64,000 nucleotides of DNA from AC-51 sp963749895 (GTDB taxonomy: Bacteria; Actinomycetota; UBA4738; HRBIN12). Shown in pieces: positions 1 through 7,903 of this stretch. The notes beneath the pieces are model-generated. The model was not told where the DNA came from, made no database searches, and was given only the letters and a program-made list of their open reading frames with translations. Both the position numbers and the translations under genes were made by a program. Where the stretch lies: NCBI GenBank assembly GCA_963749895.1, contig CAVVOG010000003.1, positions 1,178,001 to 1,242,000 on the forward strand. The letters are read 5' to 3'. Numbering within the stretch: position 1 is the first letter of the stretch; every line of letters begins with the position of its first letter.

Positions 1-1031
1 AGCTCCGAACCACCCGCCAAGACGTCGTGGAGCTGGTGCGAGGTGTGCTTGATCCGGTGATCGGTGACACGGCCCTCCGGGTAGTTGTAGGTCCGGATCT
101 TCTCCGAGCGCTCGCCCGTCCCCAGCTGTGAACGGCGTTCGGCCGCCTGCTTCTCGTGCGCCTCGTCGAGGGCCAGCTGGTAGAGGCGCGCACGGAGGTA
201 GCGCATCGCCTTCTCGCGGTTCTGGAGCTGCGAGCGCTCCTCCTGCATCTCGACCTTGATGCCGGTGGGCTTGTGCACGATCCGCACCGCCGAATCGGTC
301 GTGTTGACCGACTGCCCGCCGGGCCCGCTGGATCGGTAGACGTCGATCTGCAGATCCTCCGGCCGGATCTCGACCTCGACATCCTCGGCTACGGGCATCA
401 CCGCCACGGTCGCCGTCGACGTGTGGATCCGCCCCTGCGACTCCGTGGCCGGCACGCGCTGCACCCGATGGACCCCCGCCTCGAGCCGGAGCCGGCCGTA
501 CGCCTCCTTGCCCCGGACCTCCATCGAGATCTCCTTGTAGCCGCCGAGGTCGCTGGGCGAGGCCCCGAGGACCTCGGTCTTCCATCGCAGCCGCTCGGCC
601 AGGCGCCGGTACATCTCGTACAGGTCCCCGGCCCACAGGGCAGCCTCCTCGCCGCCGGCGCCGGCCCGGATCTCGACGATGACGTCCTTGCCCTCGTTCG
701 GGTCCTTGGGAACGAGCAGCAGCTCGAGCCGCGCGCGGAGCTCGGTCGCCTCCGTCTCGAGCCGCTCGGCCTCCTCCCGCAGGTACGCGACCATCTCAGG
801 GTCCGACTCGGCCGCCACGAGCTCGCGCGCCTCCTCGGCTTGGCGCACGACGGTGCGGTAGGCCTGGTACGGACGGACGATCTCGTCGAGCTCGGCGAAG
901 GCCTTCCCGAGCTCACGCATCCTGCCGGGATCGCTCGCCACGCCGGGCGACGCCATCTCGTCTTGGACCTGCGCGTGACGCGCGGCGACCTCTTCGAGGC
1001 GCGCGTCGATGCCTTCAGCCATGGGCTCCAT
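1..1031 (-). CDS. prfA: peptide chain release factor 1 (3' end cut by window edge)
   Basis: Class I release factor that reads UAA/UAG stop codons and triggers peptidyl-tRNA hydrolysis on the ribosome. The reverse strand encodes an N-terminal helical region, the acidic core (VIVEIRAGAGGEEAALWAGD) and the catalytic GGQ loop in RSSGPGGQSVNTTDSAVR, then the conserved KAMRYLRARLY stretch. About 343 codons are present; the family is about 360 residues, so only the C-terminal tail is missing. Two in-frame ATGs exist (1031 and 1022); the first has a GGGAA four bases upstream, the second a GGAG. It is the last gene of the rho-rpmE-DUF1385-DivIVA run, the usual actinobacterial position. RF1 is preferred over RF2 because no RF2-type frameshift site is seen and rho-rpmE-prfA is a known gene order. 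Confidence 0.93.
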   Translation of the reverse strand, partial: MEPMAEGIDARLEEVAARHAQVQDEMASPGVASDPGRMRELGKAFAELDEIVRPYQAYRTVVRQAEEARELVAAESDPEMVAYLREEAERLETEATELRARLELLLVPKDPNEGKDVIVEIRAGAGGEEAALWAGDLYEMYRRLAERLRWKTEVLGASPSDLGGYKEISMEVRGKEAYGRLRLEAGVHRVQRVPATESQGRIHTSTATVAVMPVAEDVEVEIRPEDLQIDVYRSSGPGGQSVNTTDSAVRIVHKPTGIKVEMQEERSQLQNREKAMRYLRARLYQLALDEAHEKQAAERRSQLGTGERSEKIRTYNYPEGRVTDHRIKHTSHQLHDVLAGGSE

Positions 1032-1065
1032 GTTCCCAGGCGCTCAGGCCGCCCGGGGCGCCCAC

Positions 1066-1896
1066 TCAGTCCGAGCTACGGGTGTCGTCGTCGAAGTCGA
1101 GGTCGATCGGCGCGAGGTCGGGGATGTCGATCGTCGAGTCCTTGGAACCCGACGCCCATAGATCCTCGTACCGCGGGTCGACGAGGTCATCCTCGTGACG
1201 CGTCGTGGGGGGCTTCGTGATGCCCGAGGGCGACGGGGCCGACGATCCTGGTGCGGCCGACGGCGTCGGTGACGAGGCCACCGCTTCGCGCTCGTCCATC
1301 GCCGCCTCGAGGTCCTTCGCGACCGAGAGCAGCTTCGACTGCATCTCCTGCATCTGACCGACGAGCGACTCGCGGCGGGTCGCGAGAGACCCGAGGATCT
1401 GGTCGGCCTCGACCTTCGCCTTCGTGAGCGCCTCGTTGCCCTGCTGGCGGGCCTCCTCCGCCCGGGACTGCGCGTCGAGCCGGACGCGGTCGGCCTCGCT
1501 GCGAGCCTCCTCGAGGATCTGTGAGGCGTCGCCCTTGGCCTCGTCGACCACCGCGGTGGCCTCCTTGTCCGCCGACTCGATCATCCGTCCGAACCGGGCC
1601 GTGAGCCGCGCGTACGCGTCCTCGGTCGTCACCGGCGCGGGGGGTGCTGCGGCCGGCGCGGTGGTGGTCTCGCCTGCCATCTTCCCGGCGAGCGCCTCCC
1701 CGGGCGTCAGCCCCTTCGCCTCGGCCTGCATCTTGGCTTCACGCAGACCCTTCTCCAGGGTCTCGACCTGCGTCGCGACCTGCCCCAGGTACTCACGCAC
1801 CTGGTCGGGGTCGTAGCCACGACGTACCGTGGCGAACTCGCGACGGCGGATCTGTTCGGCGCTGGGGAGCAACGGCAGGTCGAGCTCTCTCGTCAT
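1066..1896 (-). CDS. DivIVA-domain coiled-coil protein
   Basis: A 276-residue protein with an N-terminal DivI1A-type motif (residues about 10-45, RRREFATVRRGYDPDQVREYL), a linker rich in Ala/Pro, a long coiled coil (about 85-195) and an acidic, Ser/Pro-rich tail ending in DIPDLAPIDLDFDDDTRSSD. Proteins with this motif bind curved membrane or scaffold septal and polar growth (DivIVA/Wag31/SepIVA-like). The exact role of this one cannot be read from sequence; it is smaller and more acidic at the C-terminus than Wag31. The start at 1896 has a GGGAGG Shine-Dalgarno site six bases upstream. It lies between the DUF1385 protein and prfA on the same strand. Confidence 0.8.
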   Translation of the reverse strand: MTRELDLPLLPSAEQIRRREFATVRRGYDPDQVREYLGQVATQVETLEKGLREAKMQAEAKGLTPGEALAGKMAGETTTAPAAAPPAPVTTEDAYARLTARFGRMIESADKEATAVVDEAKGDASQILEEARSEADRVRLDAQSRAEEARQQGNEALTKAKVEADQILGSLATRRESLVGQMQEMQSKLLSVAKDLEAAMDEREAVASSPTPSAAPGSSAPSPSGITKPPTTRHEDDLVDPRYEDLWASGSKDSTIDIPDLAPIDLDFDDDTRSSD

Positions 1897-1988
1897 GGGG
1901 AACCTCCCGGGGAACGTGGTCTGCTCATCTTTCACGTCCGAGCGCGCGGATGCAACGACCGACGTGGGGCCCTGTCGACGACCCGCGA

Positions 1989-2897
1989 CTACGGCGCGCC
2001 GGCACCCTCGGCCTCTCGCCGAAGGACCTCCTGGAAGGAGGCCACGGCGACGGCCACCTCGTCGTCGTCGGGCTCTTGCGTCGTGATCTTCTGGAGCCAG
2101 ATCCCAGGGGCCATCAGCGCCCGCATCACGACCGAATCCGGGAACCGGGCACCCAGACGGAGCGCCTCGTAGGCGAGCCCGGCGATCAGCGGGATCGCGA
2201 TCAGCCGCGACACGATCCGCCACACGATCCCGGGGGTCCCGAACAGCGTGAACACGAAGATCGTGACGATCATCACGATGATCAGGAAGTTCGTGCCGCA
2301 GCGCACGTGCTCCTTCGGGTAGCGCTGGATCCGCTCGGCCACGAGTTCGTCGCGGTGCTCGTAGGCGGCGATCGTCTTGTGCTCCGCGCCGTGGTACTCG
2401 AAGACCCGGTGGATCTCCTTCGAGCGCCCGATCAGCCAGAGGTACCCGACGAACAGCAGCACCCGGAACACTCCCTCGCCGACGTTCACGACGACGCCGT
2501 GGAGGTCGAGTCGGTCCTCGACCCACGTGAACAGGGTGGTCGGACCCAAGATGAAGACCCCCACGAAGAAGATCATCGCGATCGCGAGCGAGATCCCGAC
2601 CTGCCGGGAGGACAACTGCTCCTCCTCCTCGACCGACCGGTTCGCGGCGACCATCAACGCGCGGACACCGATCGCGAGCGACTGCCCGAGGACGATCATG
2701 CCCCGCAGGAGGGGCTTCTTCAGGATCGGATGACGGCTCGCGACCGAGTCGATGTGGTGCGACTCGACGTAGACCTCGCCCGACGGCTCACGGACCGCGA
2801 CCGCCCAGTGGTCAGCGCCGCGCATCATGACGCCCTCCACGACGGCCTGGCCGCCGTAGAGGTGCGTCAGAGGCTTCTCGTCGGGCCCGTCGCCCAA
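1989..2897 (-). CDS. DUF1385 multipass membrane protein
   Basis: About 302 residues. The conserved family opening GGQAVVEGVMMRG is followed by PLLRGMIVLGQSLAIG, several hydrophobic segments (around residues 100-125, 140-160 and 205-250) and the signature EYHGAEHKTIAAYE and HVRCGTNFLIIVMIV. Members are inner-membrane proteins of unknown function, commonly next to rpmE and prfA in Gram-positive genomes, as here. No ATG or GTG lies between the rpmE stop and the conserved GGQAVVEG; a TTG at 2897, five bases after that stop, is the best start, and translation is probably coupled to rpmE. Confidence 0.78.
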   Translation of the reverse strand: MGDGPDEKPLTHLYGGQAVVEGVMMRGADHWAVAVREPSGEVYVESHHIDSVASRHPILKKPLLRGMIVLGQSLAIGVRALMVAANRSVEEEEQLSSRQVGISLAIAMIFFVGVFILGPTTLFTWVEDRLDLHGVVVNVGEGVFRVLLFVGYLWLIGRSKEIHRVFEYHGAEHKTIAAYEHRDELVAERIQRYPKEHVRCGTNFLIIVMIVTIFVFTLFGTPGIVWRIVSRLIAIPLIAGLAYEALRLGARFPDSVVMRALMAPGIWLQKITTQEPDDDEVAVAVASFQEVLRREAEGAGAP

Positions 2898-2902
2898 GGC
2901 CG

Positions 2903-3133
2903 TCAGCTCTTCGCCGCGGCCTGCTGGGCCTGCTGCGTCTTCGCGTAGCGACGCTGGAAGCGCTCGACGCGACCGCCGGTGTCGACCAGCTTCTGCTTCC
3001 CCGTGTAGAAGGGGTGGCAGTTCGAACAGAGTTCGGCGCGGATCTCGCTCACGGTGGAGCGCGTCGTGAACGTGTTCCCGCACGAGCAGTGGACGTTCGT
3101 CAGCTGGTACTCGGGATGGATGCCCTGCTTCAT
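2903..3133 (-). CDS. rpmE: 50S ribosomal protein L31, zinc-binding type
   Basis: A 76-residue ribosomal protein that bridges the subunits. It opens MKQGIHPEYQ and carries four cysteines (C16, C18, C36, C39) forming the zinc ribbon of the C+ type. The core TGKQKLVDTGGRVERFQRRY is typical. It is slightly longer than usual, with an Ala/Gln-rich tail. It sits 62 bases downstream of rho and directly upstream of the DUF1385 gene. Cys-containing L31 is normally the zinc-replete form; a Cys-less paralogue, if any, is not in this window. Confidence 0.95.
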   Translation of the reverse strand: MKQGIHPEYQLTNVHCSCGNTFTTRSTVSEIRAELCSNCHPFYTGKQKLVDTGGRVERFQRRYAKTQQAQQAAAKS

Positions 3134-3195
3134 TCCTGTCTCCTTCGGTGGCCGAGGAAGGGTACCTGCTCCCGTTCCAACCGCCGCCTATTCCG

Positions 3196-4896
3196 TCACT
3201 TGCCCGTCGGGGCCTTCGCGATGTCCTTGAGGAACTGCTCGTTCGACTTCGTGGCGCGCAGCTTGTCGATCAGCAGCTCCAGGGCCGCGCCCGCGTCGAG
3301 CGCGTGCAGCACCCGTCGGAGCCGGATCACGAGCGCGAGTTCCTCGGGCGGGAGCAGCAGCTCCTCCTTCCGGGTGCCCGAGGCGTCGACGTTGATCGCG
3401 GGGAACAACCGCTTCTCCGAGAGCTGGCGGTCGAGGCGGAGCTCCATGTTCCCGGTGCCCTTGAACTCCTCGAAGATGCCCTCGTCCATGCGCGAGCCGG
3501 TCTCGACCAGGGCGCTCGCGATGATCGTGACCGAGCCACCCTCCTCGATGTTGCGCGCCGCACCGAAGAACCGACGCGGCGGGTACAGGGCGCTCGCGTC
3601 GATGCCGCCGGTGAGGATCTTGCCGCTCGCCGGCATCCCGAGGTTGTAGGCGCGGGTCAGACGGGTGAGCGAGTCGAGGATGATCGCGACGTCCTGGCCC
3701 ATCTCGGCCAGGCGCTTCGCCCTTTCGAGGACCAGCTCGGTGACCTGGATGTGCTGATCGGTCGGCTTGTCGAAGGTGGAGTACACGACCTCGGCGGCCT
3801 GGACGGTCCGCTGCCAGTCGGTGACCTCCTCGGGACGTTCGTCGACGAGCAGCACGATCACGTGCGTCTCGGGTGCCGAGTTGATGATGCCGTTCGCGAT
3901 CTGCTTGAGGATCGTCGTCTTCCCCGCCTTCGGCGGCGACACGACCATGCCGCGCTGGCCCTTGCCGATCGGGGCGACCATGTCCATGATCCGCTCGGCG
4001 ATCGCGAGGGGGCCGGACTCCAGACGGAAGCGCTCGTTCGGGAACAGCGGCGTCAACTTGTCGAAGATCGGACGCGCCGCGGCCTGTTCCGCGTCCATGC
4101 CGTTGATCTCCTCGACCAGGAGCAGCGCGGGGTACTTCTCGTTGTTCTTCGGTTCGCGGACCTTGCCCGTGATCGTGTCGCCCTTGCGCAGCTGGTGCTT
4201 CCGCACCTGCGACAGCGAGACGTACACGTCGCCCTGCGCCGGGAGGTAACCCGAGGTTCGCAGGAACCCGTAGCCGTCGGGCAGGATGTCCAAGATCCCG
4301 GTCTGGCTCGGCGCCGTCTTCATCTCCTCGAGGCGCTCGGCCTCTTCGCGCAGGCGACGCTCTTCGCGCTGGCGACGTCGGTCCTCGCGGGATGGTCGGC
4401 GACGACGGTCTCCGTCGCCGCGATCGCCTCCATCCCGGTCGCCCCCTCGGTCGCGATCGCCACCGCGGTCGCCGCGGTCGTCGCGTGGGCCCCGCTCGGC
4501 ACGGTCGCCGCGGTCGTCGCGCGGGCCCCGCTCGGCACGGTCGCCGCGGTCGTCGCGTGGGCGACCCTGGCGTCCCGCCCCATCATCGCCGGCGGCCGGC
4601 GGCTCGGCGGTTTCGGTCGTGACCTCGGTCCCGCCTGCATCGTCCTCGGCGGTCTCGGTGGCGACCGGCGGCTCGGGACTTCCCCGGCGGACCCGGGCCG
4701 GCTTCGCGTTCGCGTCGGTCTCCCCCGCCGCCGGCGTTTCGGCAGCGGGCCCGTCTGCAGACCTGGCCACGATCGCGTCGATCAGGCCGGCCTTGCGGAG
4801 CTTCTGGGCCCCTTCGACGCCCATCGTCAGGGCGATCTGCTGCAACTCGGGCAGCAGCTTCGCCTGGAGGACCCCGCGGTCGGTGGTGCTGTCCAT
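3196..4896 (-). CDS. rho: transcription termination factor Rho with long Arg/Asp/Gly-rich linker
   Basis: A 566-residue hexameric RNA-dependent ATPase that ends transcription. Residues about 8-42 form the Rho N-terminal helical domain. Residues 45-190 are an inserted low-complexity linker: first Ala/Glu/Thr-rich, then RGDR/AERGPRDD repeats, then a basic RRRQREERR stretch. The RNA-binding OB fold starts at GILDILPDGYGFLRTSGYL (about 200-218). The ATPase core has PPKAGKTT (321-328) and ends with the R-loop and C-terminus KSNEQFLKDIAKAPTGK. Long charged insertions of this sort are typical of high-GC actinobacterial Rho and add RNA affinity. The start overlaps the transaldolase stop by one base (TGATG), so the two are translationally coupled. 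Confidence 0.95.
   Translation of the reverse strand: MDSTTDRGVLQAKLLPELQQIALTMGVEGAQKLRKAGLIDAIVARSADGPAAETPAAGETDANAKPARVRRGSPEPPVATETAEDDAGGTEVTTETAEPPAAGDDGAGRQGRPRDDRGDRAERGPRDDRGDRAERGPRDDRGDRGGDRDRGGDRDGGDRGDGDRRRRPSREDRRRQREERRLREEAERLEEMKTAPSQTGILDILPDGYGFLRTSGYLPAQGDVYVSLSQVRKHQLRKGDTITGKVREPKNNEKYPALLLVEEINGMDAEQAAARPIFDKLTPLFPNERFRLESGPLAIAERIMDMVAPIGKGQRGMVVSPPKAGKTTILKQIANGIINSAPETHVIVLLVDERPEEVTDWQRTVQAAEVVYSTFDKPTDQHIQVTELVLERAKRLAEMGQDVAIILDSLTRLTRAYNLGMPASGKILTGGIDASALYPPRRFFGAARNIEEGGSVTIIASALVETGSRMDEGIFEEFKGTGNMELRLDRQLSEKRLFPAINVDASGTRKEELLLPPEELALVIRLRRVLHALDAGAALELLIDKLRATKSNEQFLKDIAKAPTGK
4471..4562. repeat. 36-bp in-frame tandem repeat inside rho
   Basis: Two full 36-bp units (4471-4506 and 4507-4542, differing at one base) and a partial third unit encode a repeating 12-residue block (DDRGDRAERGPR on the coding strand). 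The unit is a multiple of three, so copy-number change would alter only the length of the Rho linker. Confidence 0.85.
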
Positions 4897-5564
4897 CAGG
4901 AGTGAGCCTCTCCCCCCAGCTCGCGCTGGAGTTCCTTCCAGTCGGCCATGAAGCGGTCGAGGCCGATGTCGGTCAAAGGATGCTTCACGAGCTTCGTGAA
5001 GACGTCGTACGGCATGGTGGCGATGTCGGCGCCGGCGAGCGCTGCCTCGACCACGTGCATCGGGTGGCGCAGCGAGGCAGCCAGGACGTTCGTCTGGTAT
5101 CCCTGCACAGCATAGAGGTCGCAGATCGCTCCCAACAGCGCCATGCCGTCGCTGGCGACGTCGTCGACCCGCCCGAGGAACGGCGACACGCAGTACGCGC
5201 CCGCCTCAGCAGCCAAGATCGCCTGCGCCGGCGAGAAGACGAGCGTCACGTTGATCCGGATCCCGTCAGAGGCCAGCCGCGTGCCGGCCGCGAGCCCCTC
5301 GGGGGTCATCGGGAGCTTGATCACGGCGTTCGGACCCATCTCGGCCAGTCGGCGCCCCTGCTCTTCCATCCCCTCGGCGTCGAGGGCCGTCACCTCCAGG
5401 GAGATGTCTCCATCGACCTCGGCGAGGATCTCCTTCCATACCGAGTCCGGGTCTGCACCTTCCTTCGCGATGAGCGTGGGGTTGGTGGTGACACCGGAGA
5501 GCACACCCCAGCGGTTGATCTCGCGGATCTCGTCGATGCTCGCCGTATCCAGGAACAACTTCAT
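4896..5564 (-). CDS. transaldolase / fructose-6-phosphate aldolase family protein
   Basis: A 222-residue single-domain class I aldolase of the short transaldolase (TalC/FSA) group. It opens MKLFLDTASIDEIREINRWG and has the family motifs GVTTNPTLIAKEG and VIKLPMTPEGL, whose lysine is the Schiff-base residue, and INVTLVFSPAQAILAAEAGA. It would transfer dihydroxyacetone units in the pentose-phosphate pathway or cleave fructose-6-phosphate; sequence alone does not separate the two. The start overlaps the stop of the 2-phosphoglycerate-kinase gene by four bases (ATGA) and its own stop overlaps the rho start, so it is embedded in the operon. Confidence 0.9.
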   Translation of the reverse strand: MKLFLDTASIDEIREINRWGVLSGVTTNPTLIAKEGADPDSVWKEILAEVDGDISLEVTALDAEGMEEQGRRLAEMGPNAVIKLPMTPEGLAAGTRLASDGIRINVTLVFSPAQAILAAEAGAYCVSPFLGRVDDVASDGMALLGAICDLYAVQGYQTNVLAASLRHPMHVVEAALAGADIATMPYDVFTKLVKHPLTDIGLDRFMADWKELQRELGGEAHS

Positions 5565-6529
5565 GCCTGTCCGCCTTCTCCGGCCGCGGCCGGTGGTTCG
5601 GTCTCGTTGCCGGCCTGTCCGGCTCGGGCCGTGACCCGTTCCATCACCAGGTCCATCACCGCGGCGATCGACTGGTCGAAGCTGTAGTTGGGGATCACCG
5701 GCACCCCCTGCGCCAGCGCCTGACGCTTGATGTAGTCCTGGAGGGCTCGGATGTTGTCGAAGCCCGAGACGTAGCGCTGTGCGGGGCGCGAGGCGACGGC
5801 GTCCTCGCGGGCCGCGAAGTGCGCCAGGTGGCGCTCCTCGTCGGTGACCGTCACCACGAAGGGTACCGCGAGGATGCGGTCCGCGTACCGATCCAGGTGC
5901 AGGAAGCCCGGAACCACGTGCGCACCCTCGATCACGAGGCTCGTCCGCTCAGCGGCGGCACGCTCGATCAACGCCTGCGTCCCGACCGACACCGCGTGCG
6001 CCTGTCGCCCGAAGCCGAGGACGAGCGAATCCGCGGAGCGGCCCAGCGTGTCGGCGAACGCTTCGTCGGCGGTGAAGGTCGACTGGTGCAGGCTCGGCAT
6101 CAACTCCTGGGACAGCATCGCCCGCATGACCTCACGGATCGCGTCGGTGGCGACGGTCCGGACGATGCCCAGGCGTGCCGCCAGCTGCGTCGCGATCGTC
6201 GACTTGCCGACACCGGTCGCCCCGCCGATCAAGATCACCAGCGGGACGTCGAGTTCCTCGACCTGCCGCCAGCGCTCGAAGTTCATCCCGTAGCGCTCGC
6301 CGGCCAGCTCGCGGATCACGTCGAGCGTCAGCTCGGAGAGCTCGCCCGAGGTGAGCGAAGCCTTGCGACGCTCGTGGAGCCGGATCTCGACCTCTTCCGC
6401 GATCTGGTACGCGCGGTACGGCGACAGACCCGTCACCATCACGGTGGAAGCCAGCAGTCCTTTCGAGAAGGGCAGTCCCGGCTCCTGATCGGTGATCGAG
6501 ATCTGGGGGGTCCGTGTTCGTTCGGTCAT
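5561..6529 (-). CDS. 2-phosphoglycerate kinase (cDPG pathway)
   Basis: A 322-residue P-loop kinase. Residues about 15-95 resemble an ATP-cone-like regulatory domain (FSKGLLASTVMVTGLSPYRA). The kinase domain follows with VPLVILIGGATGVGKSTIA (Walker A about 101-110), VRTVATDAIREVMRAML and TSLVIEGAHVVPGFL. This arrangement is that of 2-phosphoglycerate kinase, which makes 2,3-diphosphoglycerate from 2-phosphoglycerate and ATP. The gene directly upstream encodes the enzyme that would cyclise that product, which strengthens the call. It starts with an ATGA four-base overlap with the upstream gene and ends with an ATGA overlap with the transaldolase gene. Related P-loop proteins without proven 2-PG activity exist, so the substrate is inferred from family and neighbour. 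Confidence 0.85.
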   Translation of the reverse strand: MTERTRTPQISITDQEPGLPFSKGLLASTVMVTGLSPYRAYQIAEEVEIRLHERRKASLTSGELSELTLDVIRELAGERYGMNFERWRQVEELDVPLVILIGGATGVGKSTIATQLAARLGIVRTVATDAIREVMRAMLSQELMPSLHQSTFTADEAFADTLGRSADSLVLGFGRQAHAVSVGTQALIERAAAERTSLVIEGAHVVPGFLHLDRYADRILAVPFVVTVTDEERHLAHFAAREDAVASRPAQRYVSGFDNIRALQDYIKRQALAQGVPVIPNYSFDQSIAAVMDLVMERVTARAGQAGNETEPPAAAGEGGQA

Positions 6530-7866
6530 CGTGCGCTCCCTCGCGCCGTCGCCAGGTCGATCGTCCTGCGCAGCGCGTCGGACAGATCCGTCGGTCCTTC
6601 CACGACCACGGCTCGGTTGTCGACGAAGACGACCTCCGCCCCGCGGAACAGCGCTCGCTCGCTCGCCACGTCGATGGCGGCCGCCTTCAGCTCCGTGAGG
6701 AGGACGTCGTAGCTGGGTGCCGCGTCCAGGTCCTCCGCGAGGCCGGCCCGGTCGGCGAGCCGGTCGCTCCACCCCACCACCGTGCACCCGTGGTCCGCCT
6801 GGAGATGGTGGGCCTTGCGTCGGACCACCGCCTCGGGCGCGGTGCTGGCGAGGAAGACGTCTCGCCCCTTCACGTCGGCCAGCGGCACGGGAACGAAGTC
6901 GGTGACGACGACCCGGGCATCGCCGAGCGCACGACGTAGATGGGCGATGACGGCGGAGGGATCCTCGGACCCGGGAACCGGGCTGCCTTTCATCGTAACG
7001 ACCGCGAGGTCCGCGCGCAACAGCCGATACGGGCCGAGGTACCCGGTGAGGTACTCGACGGGACAGGTCGCCGGGACCACCAGGACGCCCGCGTCCCACG
7101 TCACGGGTGGCAGCGCGGCGCCGCTGCCCTCGAGCACGAGCAGGTCCGGGCGGCGGTCGCACGCGACCGCGACCGCCTCGCGGACGTTCGACACGTACGG
7201 GGCTCCTGCCAGGCCTCCGCCGGCTCGGCGCGCCCCGACCGTGGTCACGCCGCTCGTGATCGCATCTTCGAGGTAGTCGGAGGCAGCGTGCCGACCCGAT
7301 CGGCCGAGCTCGAGGAGCCCCTCGAGGCTCATCGAGCCGGCCTCCACGAGCTGCGGCTCGGCAGGCCCCCCCCGCCCCATCGCCACGACCACCGTCGTGC
7401 GACCCATCCCGACCGCCGTGCGGGCGACCTCGCCGCCGATCGCGGTCTTCCCGGTCCGCTTCCCGGTCCCGAACACCGCGAGCGTCGCCACCCCGGGCGG
7501 CGACGCGTCTTCTTCGGGCGGTGTGAATCGGAAGTCGGAGCCCTCGTAGACGACGCCCATCGCCAACACGACGGCGGCCACCCTCATGCGTTCCCGGTAG
7601 CCGAGGACCGGCTCGTCGGACAGGTCCAGCACGACCGCCGGACCGGCTTCCTCGATCGTGGCCCTCAGCGTCGACTCGAGCCCACCGGGACCCAGGCGCC
7701 GGACGGGGACGCCCAGTTCGGGCACCTCCCCGGCGCCGAGCTTCTCGACGCCGCCCACGAGCAGGGCGAGGACCACGTCGTGCCCGCGCTCGCGTGCTCG
7801 GGCGAGCGCATCACGGGTGACGGGCGGGTAGTGCTCGCCGTCGACGAGGACGAGGGTCCGGGTGAT
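6526..7866 (-). CDS. cyclic 2,3-diphosphoglycerate synthetase
   Basis: About 446 residues. The N-terminus reads TRTLVLVDGEHYPPVTRDAL, and a P-loop VFGTGKRTGKTAIGGEVAR lies at about 131-149. Downstream are LLVLEGSGAALPPV and LVVPATCPVEYLTGYLGPYR. The layout matches the archaeal-type cDPG synthetase, which uses ATP to form the intramolecular anhydride of 2,3-diphosphoglycerate, a potassium-paired thermoprotectant and phosphate store in some methanogens. The start is odd. Between the upstream stop (7904) and the first conserved residues there is no in-frame ATG, GTG, TTG or CTG. An ATC at 7866 sits seven bases after GGGAG, while the next ATG (8001) would overlap the upstream gene by 98 bases. 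I give the ATC position. Confidence 0.82.
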   Translation of the reverse strand: MTRTLVLVDGEHYPPVTRDALARARERGHDVVLALLVGGVEKLGAGEVPELGVPVRRLGPGGLESTLRATIEEAGPAVVLDLSDEPVLGYRERMRVAAVVLAMGVVYEGSDFRFTPPEEDASPPGVATLAVFGTGKRTGKTAIGGEVARTAVGMGRTTVVVAMGRGGPAEPQLVEAGSMSLEGLLELGRSGRHAASDYLEDAITSGVTTVGARRAGGGLAGAPYVSNVREAVAVACDRRPDLLVLEGSGAALPPVTWDAGVLVVPATCPVEYLTGYLGPYRLLRADLAVVTMKGSPVPGSEDPSAVIAHLRRALGDARVVVTDFVPVPLADVKGRDVFLASTAPEAVVRRKAHHLQADHGCTVVGWSDRLADRAGLAEDLDAAPSYDVLLTELKAAAIDVASERALFRGAEVVFVDNRAVVVEGPTDLSDALRRTIDLATARGSAR

Positions 7867-7903
7867 GTGGCTGCTCCCTTCCGGGATCGACTCTCGGGGT
7901 GGG

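Noticed and set aside
4471..4562. Tandem repeats considered as a CRISPR array
   Set aside because: Units are contiguous without spacers and lie in frame within rho.
3148..4905. A 585-codon plus-strand open frame opposite rho
   Set aside because: Shadow frame of rho; no domain, no start signal.
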